A DNA stretch of 64,000 nucleotides from assembly GCF_910589235.1 (NCBI RefSeq), contig NC_060959.1:7986616-8050615 (forward strand), written 5' to 3'. The position numbers and the translations under genes are program-made. This DNA is from Vespa crabro (lineage: Eukaryota > Arthropoda > Insecta > Hymenoptera > Vespidae). The notes below the pieces were generated by a model. That model made no database searches and was not told where the DNA came from. It saw only the letters and a list, made by a program, of their open reading frames with translations. Below, piece after piece: positions 24,759 through 38,979 of this stretch; position 1 is the first letter of the stretch, and each line of letters opens with the position of its first letter.

Positions 24759-26790
24759 TGTTGCATATATACAGATATTAAAATAAATAAAAAAAGACTA
24801 TAAAGATAAAACAATGTATACACGTTAAATGGTGAGATAATTAATTTATATCGTGAAAATAAATAATGTTTAGTTCTCACGATTACAGGTAATAGTTTAA
24901 AATTGTTATTTCGTTATTGTAATCATGAATAATTAATAATTAATACCGAAGGTATTGTATGTGTTACGTATAAACACGTTAAAATATCGCAATACAGTGT
25001 GATATATATATATATATTGTACAAGCCGGTATAGTGTGATATTCTAAATGACAAAATGATCGAGAAAGCAAACGTACCTGCGAAAATACCCACGATTTAT
25101 GAACCAAATGTATCTCGTTATATTTTTTGAAATAAAATCAAATATATCTACATTCGAAATGACTGTGCATTTGATGAATTTTTGTCAAAATTCGTGGATA
25201 CGTATAAATCGTTTGAAAAAAAAAGAAAAAGAAAGAAAAGAAAATTAAATCGTTTTACGACTCACCCGGAATGCCTTCCGCTTGAAACTGAGACCGAATG
25301 TAATTTAAAACTCTTACTGGTACAGATTCTCTTCTTCTACTTTTGTAACCCACCAATTCTGTTTCTTTATTTCGCGATGTACTTTGTTTCTCAGAAGATC
25401 TTCCCGGGGTCACAGTAACGCTATACATCTTTTCGTCATTAAATTGTTTATTTGTTAATCTATTTAACGAGAGACAGTAAATTTATTTAATAAAAATTCA
25501 TTTAATGTGAATCATCGGTCAACTCTTCGTTGTTTCTCGTTCAGATTGTTTCGAAATGTATGAATATACAAGAATTTATTAAAATGTTAGATTTATCAAC
25601 GCGTGAGAAAGACGCACTCACTGGAATAAGGTCTCAGTCTCAACTGCGTTAGGAAAAAAAAAAGCAATGCTGAATATATACCAAAGAGCCCTGGCGCATT
25701 CGCGCTCTGAATTTAATGAGGTCCTCAAAACGTGGAGCCTAATTATTTCACTCTCGGTTATGTGCAATTCTTCTTACACATACATACGTACCTGCATATA
25801 TAAATATTTATATATGTATGTACGACTTTCGATGGTCGTGTACCAAAAAAACGGATATCGCTTAAATATATATATATATATACGTATATGCTATATATTT
25901 TAAAATTTGGCGCTATTAACACGATGCAACTACTGCAGTATTTATTCAGATTATTTTATTTTTATAGTAAGTATAATAAAATTATATTTTGATTAAATAT
26001 TTAATATTTCCATTTTTTTTCATAGTTTGTACTTCTTTTTTATGAATATTTAATAAAAATGGACAAAAATTCTCATTTACTTATCATTTGATTATAAAAT
26101 GAAGTACAATCGTAAAATGCTGCAGTGTAAACGAATGTAGGTGTATTAAATGCATGTGCATGCATACGTAAGAAACAAATGAACGGTCGGTTTGATATGA
26201 AAAAATAAACTTAAGAAAATAACCAAATTGTTAAAATAAAAAAGTTAATGATAACAGATTTATCTTTAAATAATTATATATTTATTTTATTATAAGTATA
26301 ATTATGTCATGTACATCAACGTAAATTATATATTCTTATGTATGTATCTTAAATGTGAATACTCCACCATATAGATAACCAAACGTTACTTCGTAGCTTC
26401 ATCTAGATAACAAAGTACATCTCTAACTTATTCCTAACCTCAAATATTCGTATTAAAGATCAAGCTTTCGTTCAATAGTCCAAATTTAATAAGTGAAATA
26501 TTTATTACTGGTAAAACAAAATAAGGTATCTATGCAATGAGATATTGTGTTATGTAAAATTATTTATATACTCTAAAAATTATACGTTCAATAAATATAT
26601 GTTTCCGATTATTTTTAATTTAAAATTAATTGAATTAAATGTAATGTTTGGATTGTTTATTAGTTTTTATTTCATATTTTTAAATCTAAATCCTTTTATT
26701 ATTGCGATAAACAAATTTTTTAGTAGTCAATATGCAGCATATATTGAATGAAAATATCTCTCTTTCATACATAGGTAATTTATAATAAAC
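24347..26790. other. Intergenic AT-rich DNA with TA arrays
   Basis: Only simple repeats are seen: TA-rich blocks at 24668-24682 and 24710-24756, and others near 25006 and 25866. I find no exon or RNA gene. The 3' UTR of the SAP-like gene and the promoter of the mS26 gene must lie at the two ends. Confidence 0.5.
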
Positions 26791-27567
26791 ATGTTACGAA
26801 CAAAACAGATAAGTGGTGTTTGTTCATTAACATTGGGTAATCTTATAAAGTGCGAACAGTTTGAGCCAAATATAATTTATACGCAGTGCATTCGATGGAA
26901 AAGGAAACCGATTTGGTTACCAACTGCAAAGAGTAAGGTATTCAGAGTACCTCCAAGGCCAAAAATACTTATAGAAGAATATATAGAACTTAAAAGATTA
27001 AATAATAATTACAGAACAGTCATGAAATCACTTATGTAAGTTAATGCATTTTTAAATATGAAGGGGAATTAGAAAGGGAATTAATATATATTATTTTGGA
27101 TATAATAGAAATTACGATATACCTTTATTTATAGGCAATATTTTGAAAATGAGTTTAAGAAGAGTCAAGTCCAATTTGATGAAATAACTGTAAATAAAAT
27201 AGCGGAAAAGGATTTCATACAATCTAATTTAATAAATGATGAATGGAACATGCAAATAGCCAAAATTAGAGAAGACAGATTGGCAAGAGAAAAAGAAGAA
27301 AGAAAAGAAACTATATTAAAGAAGTTATTAGAAAAAGAGGAAAGAGATAAACGGAAGGAACAAGAAATTGAAGAGCATGTTAAAAAACTTAAGGAAGAAG
27401 CACCTACTTTTATAACTGCTGCAAATATAGATAAAGCGATTGAGGAAGCATTAATAAATATTGTGAATCATGATTTTGCTATTGATTTGAAAGGAAACTG
27501 TTATACAGAACCATACTCTGACAGTAAAAAAATAAATGTAAATAGTAATAATGTCATGAGTCCATAA
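26791..27567 (+). CDS. mRpS26: Mitochondrial small ribosomal subunit protein mS26
   Basis: mS26 is a metazoan-specific protein of the mitochondrial 28S subunit. Two exons (26791-27035, 27135-27567; codon ATG split at the junction) give 225 aa. After a leader come RWKRKPIWLPTAKSKVFRVP and a region (about 55-90) like the YRQYRQTVRALR segment of vertebrate mS26. A long charged coiled coil (REDRLAREKEERKETILKKL) and the conserved tail motif APTFITAANIDKAIEEAL with a DFAID block follow. Length and domain order fit the family. The polyadenylation hexamer AATAAA overlaps the stop codon region at 27567-27572, so the 3' UTR may be short. Import into mitochondria is expected from the family. Confidence 0.9.
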
Positions 27568-30500
27568 ATAAATTAAAATTAGTTAGTAAAATACCTTTGT
27601 TTTTTTCTTCATGTATTAATGTAAAATGAATATATTTCATTTTATCTTGATTATTGTATTTCATTTTACTTTTGGATTAAAATATACATGAATCAAGTGT
27701 TCGTAATTTTTGGAATATGTTTATTTAAAATGACCATGTATATACTATAACAAAAAATCTCTTATAAACATATTCATTCAAATTCTATGAACCTATGTAT
27801 TTCAAACCATATCATTGGTTCTCTGCACACAGTCCTTTCTAGTTGCAATAACTATACATTTTGTTTCAATAGTGATAATTTGCGTTCAACACAAATGGAG
27901 TAATATAATTATAACAACAATTAAATAATATATTATTATATATTCGTATCCATAAATATGTATGAATAATTAATAAGCAAAATAATTTTAAAATGTTTGC
28001 ATTTAATGATTATCGCAGATATATTTTATTTTTCCTAATTTTTTATGTATTTCATGCATATCATTTTCTCAAATTTTTATATGATATTCTGCATTGAATA
28101 AGATTGTAATATAAAAACATTAATTAAATGTAATTCTGTCTGCGTAGTTTATTGTGAAGTAACAGCAAAAAATTACATCTACACTCTCTTTATATTTTGT
28201 TTATATATAATAGCATACTGTAATTATATTATTAGAATATCTTTGGCATAGAAATAAATGATCTTACTCCATAACATATTGTTAAGGAAAAAAACCTTCT
28301 ACGTATAGTGAAAAATATTTGAGATTATTTCTAAGTGTACAAAAAAATACGTGTAAAAAAACTCACATAAATACAGATAGTCTAGCAAAAGATGAACTCT
28401 AATATATTAATATACTTTTATATTTATTGTATACACTTCTACCGCTTGAGAATAAGTCTTCAATCTCAGAATCATCAATGAACATAATGTCAAACTGTAA
28501 AAAATATAATCGTTTATATTATGATAAGAATAAATACAAAAGAATGACTGCATTCAATGAATTTAAAAATATTTTTCATTATTCTTCTTTTATAATAAGA
28601 AAAAATTTGCTATTAAAGGTGACATTTAATAGATTGATTTATGATCATGATTTATCTTGATAAAAAATGAAGAAAATAGCCATATAAAAGAACCTATAGT
28701 ATATTATATCTCACATAAGCTTTTGCATTTAAAAATGCTACATATATTTGTGTTCGTATAAACAAATATGTTTATATGATATTAATATCGCAAAATATGT
28801 GGTATATATAAATACCAGTCTGTCTTATATCTTACCACTATTAATTCTTAAAGAATAATGTAAATTTCTATGGTATAATTTACTTTTATCTATCAACTAC
28901 AATATGTCTGACATAAGAAAGGGCTATTGCACTTTGATACCAGTTCCACAATATGTTAAAAACTTGTATTCAGAGAAAGGTATCTTTACTTTAAAAATTA
29001 TGCTCATTGTTCAAAATATTTTCTTATAAAGTTATTCTGAAGTTGCTATTAAAGTTAATATACCAATGTTAATTAAGCCATGTATGATTGACATCTTCAT
29101 TTATAAGTATTAAAATTAGATAACTTATTTGGTTTGCTTTAATGTGCATTGCAAAGATCTGATTGGACTTCAATCTTTACTGGTATCTTCTCATTTAATA
29201 CGCATTAGTTAAGCATACTGAAGTACCATAATTAGATTTCATTTCATTCATGTTTTATGCACTTTTGTTTAAAAATATAGAATTTGTAGAAAATTCTAAA
29301 TCTTATCTCTGTTTTTATTTCTGTGTATAGTATGTATGAAAATGATGGCACATGTATTCTTAATACGAAATTGGCAATAGATATACTTAAAAAATCTGCT
29401 GACTTTACGTGCACGATATATATCCCTCATTTAGCCTTGGTCAAATAACAAAGAAAACGCTTTCATATCTTAGCAATGATTTACAGTTTTTATCAAATTT
29501 TAACTTAGTTGGTAACATTATTTGCCGTTAATTCATTTGTTAACAATATATATGTACTTTTTTATTTGTAGTTCACCCATTTCTTAAATCACATTTGTTT
29601 AGTGATATTAATATTTCTACTTTTAAAATACAACACTATATATAATAAAAAGGGTTATATATTTTGCACTTATACACAAAAAGAAGCAATATATAATAAC
29701 TTCATGCTTACTTTGGCGAATGATAGCTCAGTTAAACTATCAACATATAATGTCCATTAGACAGAATATTATACAAAAAGAACAAGTATTTATTAAACAA
29801 TGATATCTTAATTGTTTAATGAAGAAATATAAGGTTAATATGTAAGAAGTAAACAGTCAAATAATCTCTACTCATTTACAACAAAAAAGAAAGAACTCAG
29901 CATACCTTTATAAAGCCAAAATTGAGAATATAAGTGATAAAAACAAGCCATAAACTCTTTTGCAATAAATCAGAATAAGTATATGTAATATATATGTATA
30001 TATGCTTTTATGTATATATATATATTGGTATAAAATTTGGTCAACTTCATCCTATTTGACAATACTACCATGTATTAAAATATTTTGTACGAATATATAT
30101 AATAATAAAATGGCTGATAAATGGTATGTATAATTACACAACTATTACTTTATGATAGCAGCAATATCGATGCTTGTTTAAAGTGATTAAATGTACTATT
30201 ACAATAATTAAATTTGCTCAAAATCAAAGATGAAACATTTACAGACTTTTTAGCAATTTCTACAGTTATTCAACATTCATATGTAGACTTACATACGTCT
30301 CACAATAATACATACAACAAAATAAAAGTAATAATAATAGTAATAATAATAGTAATAATAATAGTAATAATAATAGTAATGGTAGTAATAGCATTAATAA
30401 TAATAGTACTAACAAGAATGATAATAACAATGATAATAATTAATAAACCCTTCAATTCTTAAAGCATAATTGTTGATGAAACGAGCATTAATATATAAAA

Positions 30501-31588
30501 ACACTGTTACTAATAATTATAATGAAAATATTTATATAATAATTTTTTGGTTTTATACTATAAAACAGATGATTTTATAGAGGAATATTCTAATGGCACA
30601 ATACCAAATTAGTGTAAAACATTAATGATTTAAAATAGCTTCCAGGTAACATGTAATAACTTAATGAGAGCTCTTCTATAATATGCTTATTATCATCATG
30701 TTTATTATTGACAATTCAGTCATATGATTTAATCAAATATGTCACATATTTTAAGTAATATTTTAGTATTGATATTACCTATTTATAGTGTATAGTTTGT
30801 ACGATCGATGATTATTATATCAATTCTATGTCTCAAGGCTATCATCTGACAGGATTTTGTACGGTAGTGCACCCCTAGAATAAATCTCTGTTATGCACTC
30901 AAATGTTATCATTTCTCTTCTTTCAAATGATATATTATAAAAGTTAAGTTCCTTTTAATGTAGCAGGTTTTAACATATTTCAAACTATATTAAATGATAA
31001 ATCTCATAGAATGAGATTATGACTATTTCTTTTGAACGTATTAAACGTTTTTTTTTTCATGCGTTTTACTCAAGCTGAAACAACTGCTTTTTGTAAATAA
31101 TTTCAGCTTTTAATCAGAGAGACCAAATGTCTAATAAAATAGATTTTTATCCTACCTCTTTCTTTTCTTCTGCAGATGTATTTCGTCACAGTAAAAAATA
31201 ATTTTTCGATAAAAAAAAATAATGTCTCCTTTGTTTAATTTTTGTACATTGCTGATAGTACAAGGCCGTGGCACACATTTTATTCTATATGATATACCAT
31301 ATATGTGTAAACTGTTGAGACGAATTTTAATTGGTACTTCAAACTCAATTTTTTTTTCCTCCAATATTTTGGTTCAATGAAATTCATATGGTAGAATTAC
31401 CATGCTTTTGTGAATGCTTTCGATATTTTAATTTCATTCACTCGATTTTCATAAATTAGATCAATTTAAAATCTTAAGAATGTGTTACATATTAAACGTC
31501 CCTCTACATATATAATGTACATTTTGCACATTACATTTCTAACATTATGATCTTTTTTCTTCTTGTACATTATCGAAATGTAGTAAGA
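27568..31588. other. 4 kb spacer, probably including the Medea 3' UTR
   Basis: No coding exon is recognisable on either strand. It is very AT-rich with several AATAAA and TTTATT hexamers on both strands, and a 12-bp (AATAATAATAGT)n array at about 30325-30378. Converging mS26 and Medea transcripts end here. A long Medea 3' UTR is plausible but not shown. Confidence 0.45.
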
Positions 31589-34500
31589 TTATTCAATACC
31601 ACGTGGACCATCTATTGGCATAGTATGTAACACTTCATCTAACAATTGTAGAGCTCTGTGTAAATGTACCTAAAAAGAATACAATAAATCTTTCATATTA
31701 TGTATTCGTTATTGTAATATATCAGATACTTTTTATATGCTAATATTCTAAGTTAATACTTTTTATACCTCAATCCAACATGGAGTTTCCTTTATGCTTT
31801 GTCTCGGATAATCAGGACCCCATCCTTTCACGAAACTTAAACGTAAGATGCAAAGCCGTCGAAGATCATCGACTCCAATACCTGCGGCTGCACTTAAACC
31901 TATAAAAAGTTTGTTTTATAGTAATAAATTTTTAAGTAAAGTATGAATTACATATATACTAAAAGCATATACCAACTTTTAGTTATAGGTGCTCCATGTG
32001 TAAGATGACCAGCAACAGCAGCTGCTTGTGCAGCAGCAGCAGCTTGAGCTGTAGCTGCCTGTCCTCTCATTTGTTTATGACACTGACGCAAATCAAACAC
32101 TTTAATATATGCAGAAGGATATATCTTATGTACCGCATCTCCAGGTGCTCGACCAGCTTCTCTGTCTAAATAATAAGACTGTACAAAAACGCTATGCTCG
32201 CTTTGGCATCTTAACCACACATCTCCTTCACCTCTTAAGTCTAGCACTACTCCTTTTCCTAAAGCAGAATTAATATAATTGTTTATAAAAAAAGACTGCT
32301 CTATTGAATATTTAATATTTAAATTTAATTTATACCTATGTGAAGCCGTGCTCTTTCACTTTGTTCTGTTCTGTGCACATTACTTAATGCTCCTAAACAG
32401 AATCTATTACCACCACTTGGGTCTACATAACCATCTACCGTCACAGTTGGGCAACCACTGCTTACTTTAAAAGTTTCTCCTACTTGTGTATCTAGTTCGA
32501 AATAACCAACAGAACACCAATATTCAGGTGCTGGTTGTGTAGACAATAATCCACCAATATTTCCACCAACGTCTCCTCCATGACCAGTCCCTATTTAATA
32601 AAAAATATATTAAGAGGAAGAATTATTAAACATAATAATGAATATAAACTTACAGTAAGATGTAGCATGAAGATGTCTATGATCTGGAGGTTGCATACTT
32701 TGTGTGTAAGTAAGTGTATTAGCTCCTGTCCATTGTGGAGCTCCAGAATTATACGGATTTGTTGCCGTGCCAACAGTAAATCCATTTGCATGATGAAGAT
32801 GTACAGGTGATACAGGAGAATTTTGACCTTCACCTGAAATAGAAATTATTCATTTTAGGATATTACTGTAAACTAATAAAATGATAAAAAATATACCCAA
32901 AGAAGCTGCCAAGGCATCAACGCTTGTTGGTGGTTGATTAATATCTTGAGGTGGAGTAGTAGTTCCATAAAAAGTATCTGTTGATTGTCCTTGGGGAGGA
33001 CTCAAAATCTGAGTACTGCTGCTTCCACTGCCTGCATTCAATGACTGCTGCTGGCTACCTACGGTGTGACTCATTGGATGTACTACTGCTGTAAAATCAA
33101 ATGTGACTCATACACAATACACAATACAGACGAGCTAATATCATATTCGAAAGTTCACAGAGTTTTACCCAGTGCTTCTGAAATTATTAATTTGATAGAA
33201 AATTCTGCCATGTATAAAATATTGAGTTGATTTTTATACAAAGCAAAAGCTGATTAATGAAAATAAAGTACAATAAAAGCACAAAAAGCTCTTTATCATA
33301 TACGTACGATGATGTATGTTATGTGTTGAAGAGTGATGAGGTGTAGGGATCCAAGTTTGCCTAGGGCAATTACTGTCGTCCAATTTAGTGTGGGGGTTAC
33401 CACTATTCCCTCCCCCACTACTGCCAAATATACCCTCACCATTAGCTGTGCAACAACAACAAAAGAAAAAGAAAATAATAAAGCCAAAATGAAATGTAAA
33501 ATTGCAACATAATATAATATACCTTAAAGCAATAATTATATACTTAAAAAGGAAAAAAAACAATAGAGTAATAGCATATTTATTATTGCAATAGCAAAAC
33601 TTGCAGTAAATATTTTGTGCTATGAAAGATAATAGTTTTATATTTATTGAAACATGCCCCATATTTAACACATTAATGATACTTATTAAAAACATTTTTT
33701 TTCCACGTAAATACAAAACATACTAAATGTATAAATAAATATTTATAAATGACACCAATATTAATATAATAAAAAGTATTTTGATTGTTTATATACATAT
33801 ATAAGTGAATCTTATTATTCAAAATATTATAGTTGCATCTCATGGAGCACTTCATTTCATTTTTACATATCTTTTCATTCATATTGCTATATTCTTATAT
33901 ACATACCATTTACAAGCCAGTACTAATCAAATCCATGAAATGTTTATATAATAGATATAATATATATTGATATAAGAGAAAAATCAACTATATTTATTTA
34001 GATGGCACTGGCACAAAGATACAAGAAAATTAACAGCTATGTGCAAAAATGTTTTACTTACTTGGATTAGGTGGAGCTAAACCTGGTATAAAACCTTGTT
34101 GTGGTTGCGGTGTATTATTTGCTGTAGAAGGTTGCGTGGGTGGATGATGTTGTATTGTTTGATTCATTTCACCGTCAACATCCATAGCTGCTCCTATTGC
34201 TCCAGCTGCTGCTGCTCCTCCACCCCCAACAGTATATTCATCTTTCACCAATCTGCTGCCTGGTCCTACACCTACTCCCGATTGCAGTGTCAATCCAGAC
34301 AGGTCTGTAAAGAACGGGTCTGTGCGGGGGAAACCAACCCATTCCATCATACACCAAGGCCACAATAATAAATCATTTACACTTATGGTGCTACAACTGA
34401 GTTCACAAAAGCTTTTCAAGCAAATAACGTAAAAAATATAAACAACTATTATAATTACGGTGTGTGAATGCAACTTTAAAAAGATTAAGTATAGATGGAC

Positions 34501-35233
34501 ACAATAAATAGAAATAACGTACCTATGCCAGGTGAAACAACTCTTTCATAGTGATAAGGATTCACGCATACAGAATCACATTTTAAGTCAAAAGCAAATT
34601 GACAATATTTGACATGTTTTAATTCATTTTTATGTAAATCTGGCCATCTCCAGATCCGTGCATAAATGACATGTGGGAAACCTTTACGTCCAGCAACTTG
34701 CAACCTGCCATCAAGTGTTCTTTGTATGGTAACACATTTGCTGGGATGTGCTCCATTTGTAGTAATTGCTGTTATTAAGCTATCTAACTCATCTCTCTTT
34801 TCCTATGAATATGACATACATTATTAAAATTATTATCAAAATAAATAAATATTATATACACAATTGTAATATTTCATTTAAAAGTATAATTACTTTAAGT
34901 TTTTTCACCAATGATTCTATAGCACGTTTACTGAATCCTTCACTTTCACCACCTTGACGATGACACATTAAAGAATGTACAATACTTAAGCATGCATCTG
35001 CGCTTGTTGGAGCGCTAGGTGTAATTCCAGTCATTTCTCTAACTACAAAAAAAGAATATGCATATACACATAAATATTTATATTAATATATATAAATAAA
35101 TAATAGTCATAAATAAAAGTTTATAAAGAAAAGATAAAAAAAATAAATACAAATTTTACTACTTACGCTCTGGATTAGGTTGCATTGGGGGCGAGGGATA
35201 AAGGTGACCTCCCCCGCCCGCCAATCCAACCAT
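31589..35233 (-). CDS. Med: Common-mediator Smad (Smad4), Medea
   Basis: Smad4 partners phosphorylated R-Smads in BMP/Dpp and activin signalling and binds DNA in the nucleus. Eleven coding exons: 35233-35167, 35042-34894, 34802-34523, 34304-34062, 33445-33308, 33088-32897, 32833-32654, 32590-32336, 32258-31977, 31899-31769, 31669-31589 (665 aa). The MH1 domain (about 30-165) has LCHR, the DNA-contacting hairpin LDGRLQVAGRKGFPHV, and zinc ligands including CDSVCVNPYHY. A proline/glycine-rich linker starts PGIDLSGLTLQS. MH2 (about 435-665) starts PEYWCSVGYFELD and has VDGYVDPSGGNRFCLG, QSYYLDREAGRAPGDAVHKI and the TAQAAAAAQAAAVAG insert typical of Smad4. It ends with VHLHRALQLLDEVLHTMP. There is no C-terminal SSXS, as expected for a co-Smad. 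The exon ending at 31977 uses an atypical donor GTTGGT, required by the conserved KSLSAAAGIGVDD junction. Confidence 0.96.
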
Positions 35234-37000
35234 CTCTGTAAAAGCCGTGGTGGATATTGTACCACCGCTTAAATGCAACACTTAAATTTGTTTCTAGATA
35301 CAAAGCTATTTTCTTTTGTAATTTTACCATCTAGCAACAATATTTAATCTTTGACTGATTATATACTAATATATAATCTATCTGGAAAAGAAATATTTTT
35401 AATAATGAAAAAATTATTTCATTGATATTGATATACATGAGCATGAACAAACAATAATCACACCTTTTCCCAAGCGAAATTCGACTCAATGAAATAGTTT
35501 CAAGACAGTAATACTCTTGAATACCAAAAAAACTCTTCATATATTAAAAACCATAAGTATATACGAACTTCTTTAATCTTTTATCAATAACACAAATTGT
35601 TATAGCATCAAGTTTATTACGCCTTTCTCAGTCGTATATTTGTAAAATTAGAAAGATAGATAAACATTTTTTTGATTTTGGTTTAATGTTACACTTTAAC
35701 GGAGGTTAGCATGTTATATTGTACACTTACGAACTGGCAGTTTATAGTTTGAAAAACTTCTCTCTACGAAATTTATAGTTTAAATATATATGTATCTCGC
35801 AATAGTCATGCTAGCTTTATATAAGTTTTAAATACGAATAAATAACGATTGTCGTCAATACGAACACTCCGACACTTCGACAAGACTCTACTAGGTAAAA
35901 ATCAGGGTGTCCAAGCTTTATGGAACCTTAACACTGATCTCTATATGCTTGTTACAGATTTGTCACCGTAGCATATGACGGAAGTGGAAATATAACCGTC
36001 ATCTTGATACGCCAATTTTATTCGCGCCAAATTTAAAAATTCCTATATTTAACTTTTATATTAATAATCAAACATTAATTTTTCTTAGATTATGTTACTT
36101 TTTAATATATAACAATGTAAAATATGTATCATGCAATTAGATCATGCATGAACAAATATTAGCTTTATTTTCAACTGTTAAACCATAAATCAAATTCAAG
36201 AAAAATATTTAGAAAGAAAGCGCTAGTAACAGCAGACAAAAAAAAATGAGGTCTAGTAAGATGGCGGAGATGTAACTTCCGTCAAATAATTGTGACGATA
36301 TATTACTTCGTAATTTTTATATTCTAAGAGAATGATGAGCTCTCAAATTATTAATTGATAACAAAAGAGGTTTTATTAAATATATATAATAAAGCAAATA
36401 TAATATATCATAATTTGTGTTTAGATTAATCAAATTTATTCGTACATGTTATAATTATACAAATTTAGTTAATCAATGACAATAATATATAAATTTTCTT
36501 GAATTATTTACTTAAATCAATAATCTTTTTATTGATGTGAAGTATCTTTATTGCAAAATTACAGTATATAAATATGTCCTAATAGTTTTTTTTTTCATTG
36601 ATACAATATTTCTTCAACATAGTAATTTATTTTGAATTCATTCATTCAGATATACGTATTTATATGTTTATTTGCAGATGTAACTATTCTAAGGTATATT
36701 AAAATTGAACATTTCTATAATGTAAAATAAAATCATATTGGTAATAGATAAGTACTTCTAATTCTATATTTACATTATTAAAAACACATGGACCTTGCAA
36801 AAAATTAATCTAATCATTTAAAATAGTTGTACAACAAATGTTAATTTTTTATAAGAATTTTTAATTAATACAAGTACTTGAAGATGATTTGAGAAAAATA
36901 TGCAATGAAAGTATATTATGCGATACAATATATTACAATGACATACTGATATTGTTAAAAATGATGTATATCAGACAATAACTATTTTCAAACATTATTA
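35234..37000. promoter_or_regulatory. Upstream region of Medea and 3' flank of eclair
   Basis: A TTTACAG acceptor two bases before the Medea ATG suggests a 5' UTR intron. Two ETS-like elements in opposite orientation (GACGGAAGT near 35980, ACTTCCGTC near 36273) and a YY1/Pho-like AAGATGGCGG at about 36257-36266 mark a likely promoter core at 35.95-36.3 kb. The rest is AT-rich without features. Binding is inferred from motif matches only. Confidence 0.4.
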
Positions 37001-37867
37001 TTAGACTAATTTTTTTGCTTCAAAAAAATATTTAAGATGTCTTATTTGCCATGCGCCCATAATTAATAAAATAATTGTTTGGAAAATAGACCACCACAAT
37101 ACACGACGATGAGTACTTTCTGATGTTTGTCTGAAACGTTCTTCTCGATACTAAAAATTATTAAAAAAAAGAATTTTAGAAGTAATATTTAATTATTAAC
37201 ATTAATTATATTTTGTTTCATAATTTTCTTACTCGTTGATAATTTTGCTCTTTGGTTATTTGTTCAACCTGATCTATAAGTTGGCGAATTCTTAATTGCA
37301 ATTCGGATAATTTTTCTTTCTGTGCTACGTTAGCATAATCAATAGCTTGCTCTCCTACTTGAATATCTAAGTGTACTCTCTGTAAAATAATATTAATTAT
37401 GATACATAAGTTATATAAATATCAATACACATTTAATACAATTTACCAGTTGTGAGCCACCGAACCATGCAGTACTGTTTGAATACAAACAGATAACATG
37501 TTCTCCAGGTGTATGCGAGGTAAAGGCAATTCTTCCTTCAGAACTGTATACTCTTGAAAGAATAGGTTTATCATCGGGATCTCTGATTTCAACATGCATA
37601 CCAATTCCAGGACTACTTTGCATAAATCCATCGCTTCTTGGATCATATAATTCCACCTTATAATGAACTGTTAATTGATAAGATATCAATTATTCAGAAA
37701 TATAAATAAATATATTACAATAATAGTTTACCTAATACTTTCGTTTCATCAGGAATTTCTTCAATGAAACATTTTCGTTCGGTTTCACCGATATGAAAGT
37801 ATAATCCAGTTCCATGTTTAAACAAAACGCAAACAAGGAGAAAAATAATATTTCGTTGTTTTAACAT
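37001..37867 (-). CDS. eca: p24-family cargo receptor, eclair / TMED4-TMED9 type
   Basis: p24 alpha-type proteins cycle in COPI/COPII vesicles between ER and Golgi. Four exons (37867-37732, 37667-37447, 37379-37233, 37150-37001) give 217 aa. A signal peptide (IIFLLVCVLFKHGTG) leads into LYFHIGETERKCFIEEIPDE. The GOLD domain contains YKVELYDPRSDGFM, RVYSSEGRIAFTSHTPGEHVIC and NSTAWFGG. A luminal coiled coil (LRIRQLIDQVEQITKEQNYQ) and a transmembrane segment (about 180-200) follow. The cytosolic tail is RHLKYFFEAKKLV, with the paired-Phe motif and a KKxx COPI signal. At the exon 1/2 junction the conserved glycine-asparagine reads Val-His (VLVHYKVEL), a minor difference. It is divergent from the ATP synthase epsilon gene. 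Confidence 0.97.
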
Positions 37868-38480
37868 GTTACAATCAATATGAAAATAGTTTGCATATAA
37901 TTTAGAATAATTTAAATAATACGCAATATCTTATACCATACAAATTGTAACACGCGAAACAGACGTCACCTTCGACAAAATAGATCACCAACAATCACCA
38001 GAGAGTATTCATTTACGTGGCGTCATTGATAATATATTATATAGAAAGGCTTTCTATTACTCGAAATATGTTTCGTTATATTATTATTATACAACAAATG
38101 TTGATTTCATTCAGTACAGATTGCAATAATCCGATAATATTTTTAATTAATAAATAAATCATACGTTGGAATTATAATAATATAAAATAAATTATGTATC
38201 TCAAATAGTATATTTTCTTAATTTTTAAATTAAATAATTCATCTTTTTAAATTATTTTTCTCTATTATTATTTGTAATTTTTATTAATTATTAAAAATAA
38301 AAATAGTTTATTAAAGTAAAATTTAAATTTTGCGCTTCTTTTCAGTTTCATGGTATTACGCATGTATAAAATTCTCTTAGGCGATTGTAATGCTTCATAT
38401 TGAGATTCACTTTATGTCTTTGCTCTAGACATAAGTTGGTCCTTAGTCCATTTTATTGGTTCAATAATAAAATTGCAGAA
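37868..38480. promoter_or_regulatory. Shared upstream region of eclair and ATP synthase epsilon
   Basis: 612 bp between divergent start codons. An ATTGG (inverted CCAAT) box lies about 30 bp upstream of the ATP synthase epsilon ATG (near 38455). Two direct TTTCTATTAC/TTTCGTTA-type AT segments are present near 38050. The remainder is plain AT-rich DNA. Confidence 0.4.
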
Positions 38481-38979
38481 ATGTCGGCGTGGAGACAAGC
38501 AGGATTGAAGTAAGATTTTTATTGTATTTTTCTGTAAAAATTTATACTACAAATATGTTATAAAAATTGCATATACTACAATTATATGTTGTAAAATTTT
38601 TGATGTAATATTATATAACCTATCGAGCAGAAATCGTACTTATATATTGAAAATAAATTATTAATTTTTTCAGTTATATAAATTATTCTCAAATTGCTGC
38701 CAGACTTGTTAGGCAAGCTCTGAAAAGCGATGTAAGAACAGAGGCTCAAAAACGTGATGAATCTAGTGTAAAATTTACTCAATGGAAGGATGGAAAACCA
38801 ATCAGTATGTATATTTTTTAAATCAAATATATATAATTTCAATCAGATCTAGTTTAATTTTCAATAATAAATATGATTATTGATTTAATTATTTTATATT
38901 TGAATCTCTATTTTCTATGACTTTTATAATAATTTATTATTCGATACAAAACAACTTTGTTACAGCTGAGAAATATTAA
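38481..38979 (+). CDS. sun: ATP synthase F1 epsilon subunit, mitochondrial (stunted)
   Basis: The epsilon subunit of the F1 central stalk; in Drosophila the same protein (Stunted) is also reported as a Methuselah ligand. Three exons (38481-38509, 38674-38804, 38966-38979) give only 57 aa, the normal family size. MSAWRQAGLNYINYSQIAARLVRQALK and VKFTQWKDGKP match the family throughout; the tail is TEKY. The last coding exon is 14 nt, too short for ORF scanning. No cleaved presequence is expected in this subunit. Confidence 0.95.

Noticed and set aside
34096..34368. Cys/Ser-rich ORF opposite Medea
   Set aside because: It is the antisense frame of the Medea linker exon; the sense strand encodes an identified protein.
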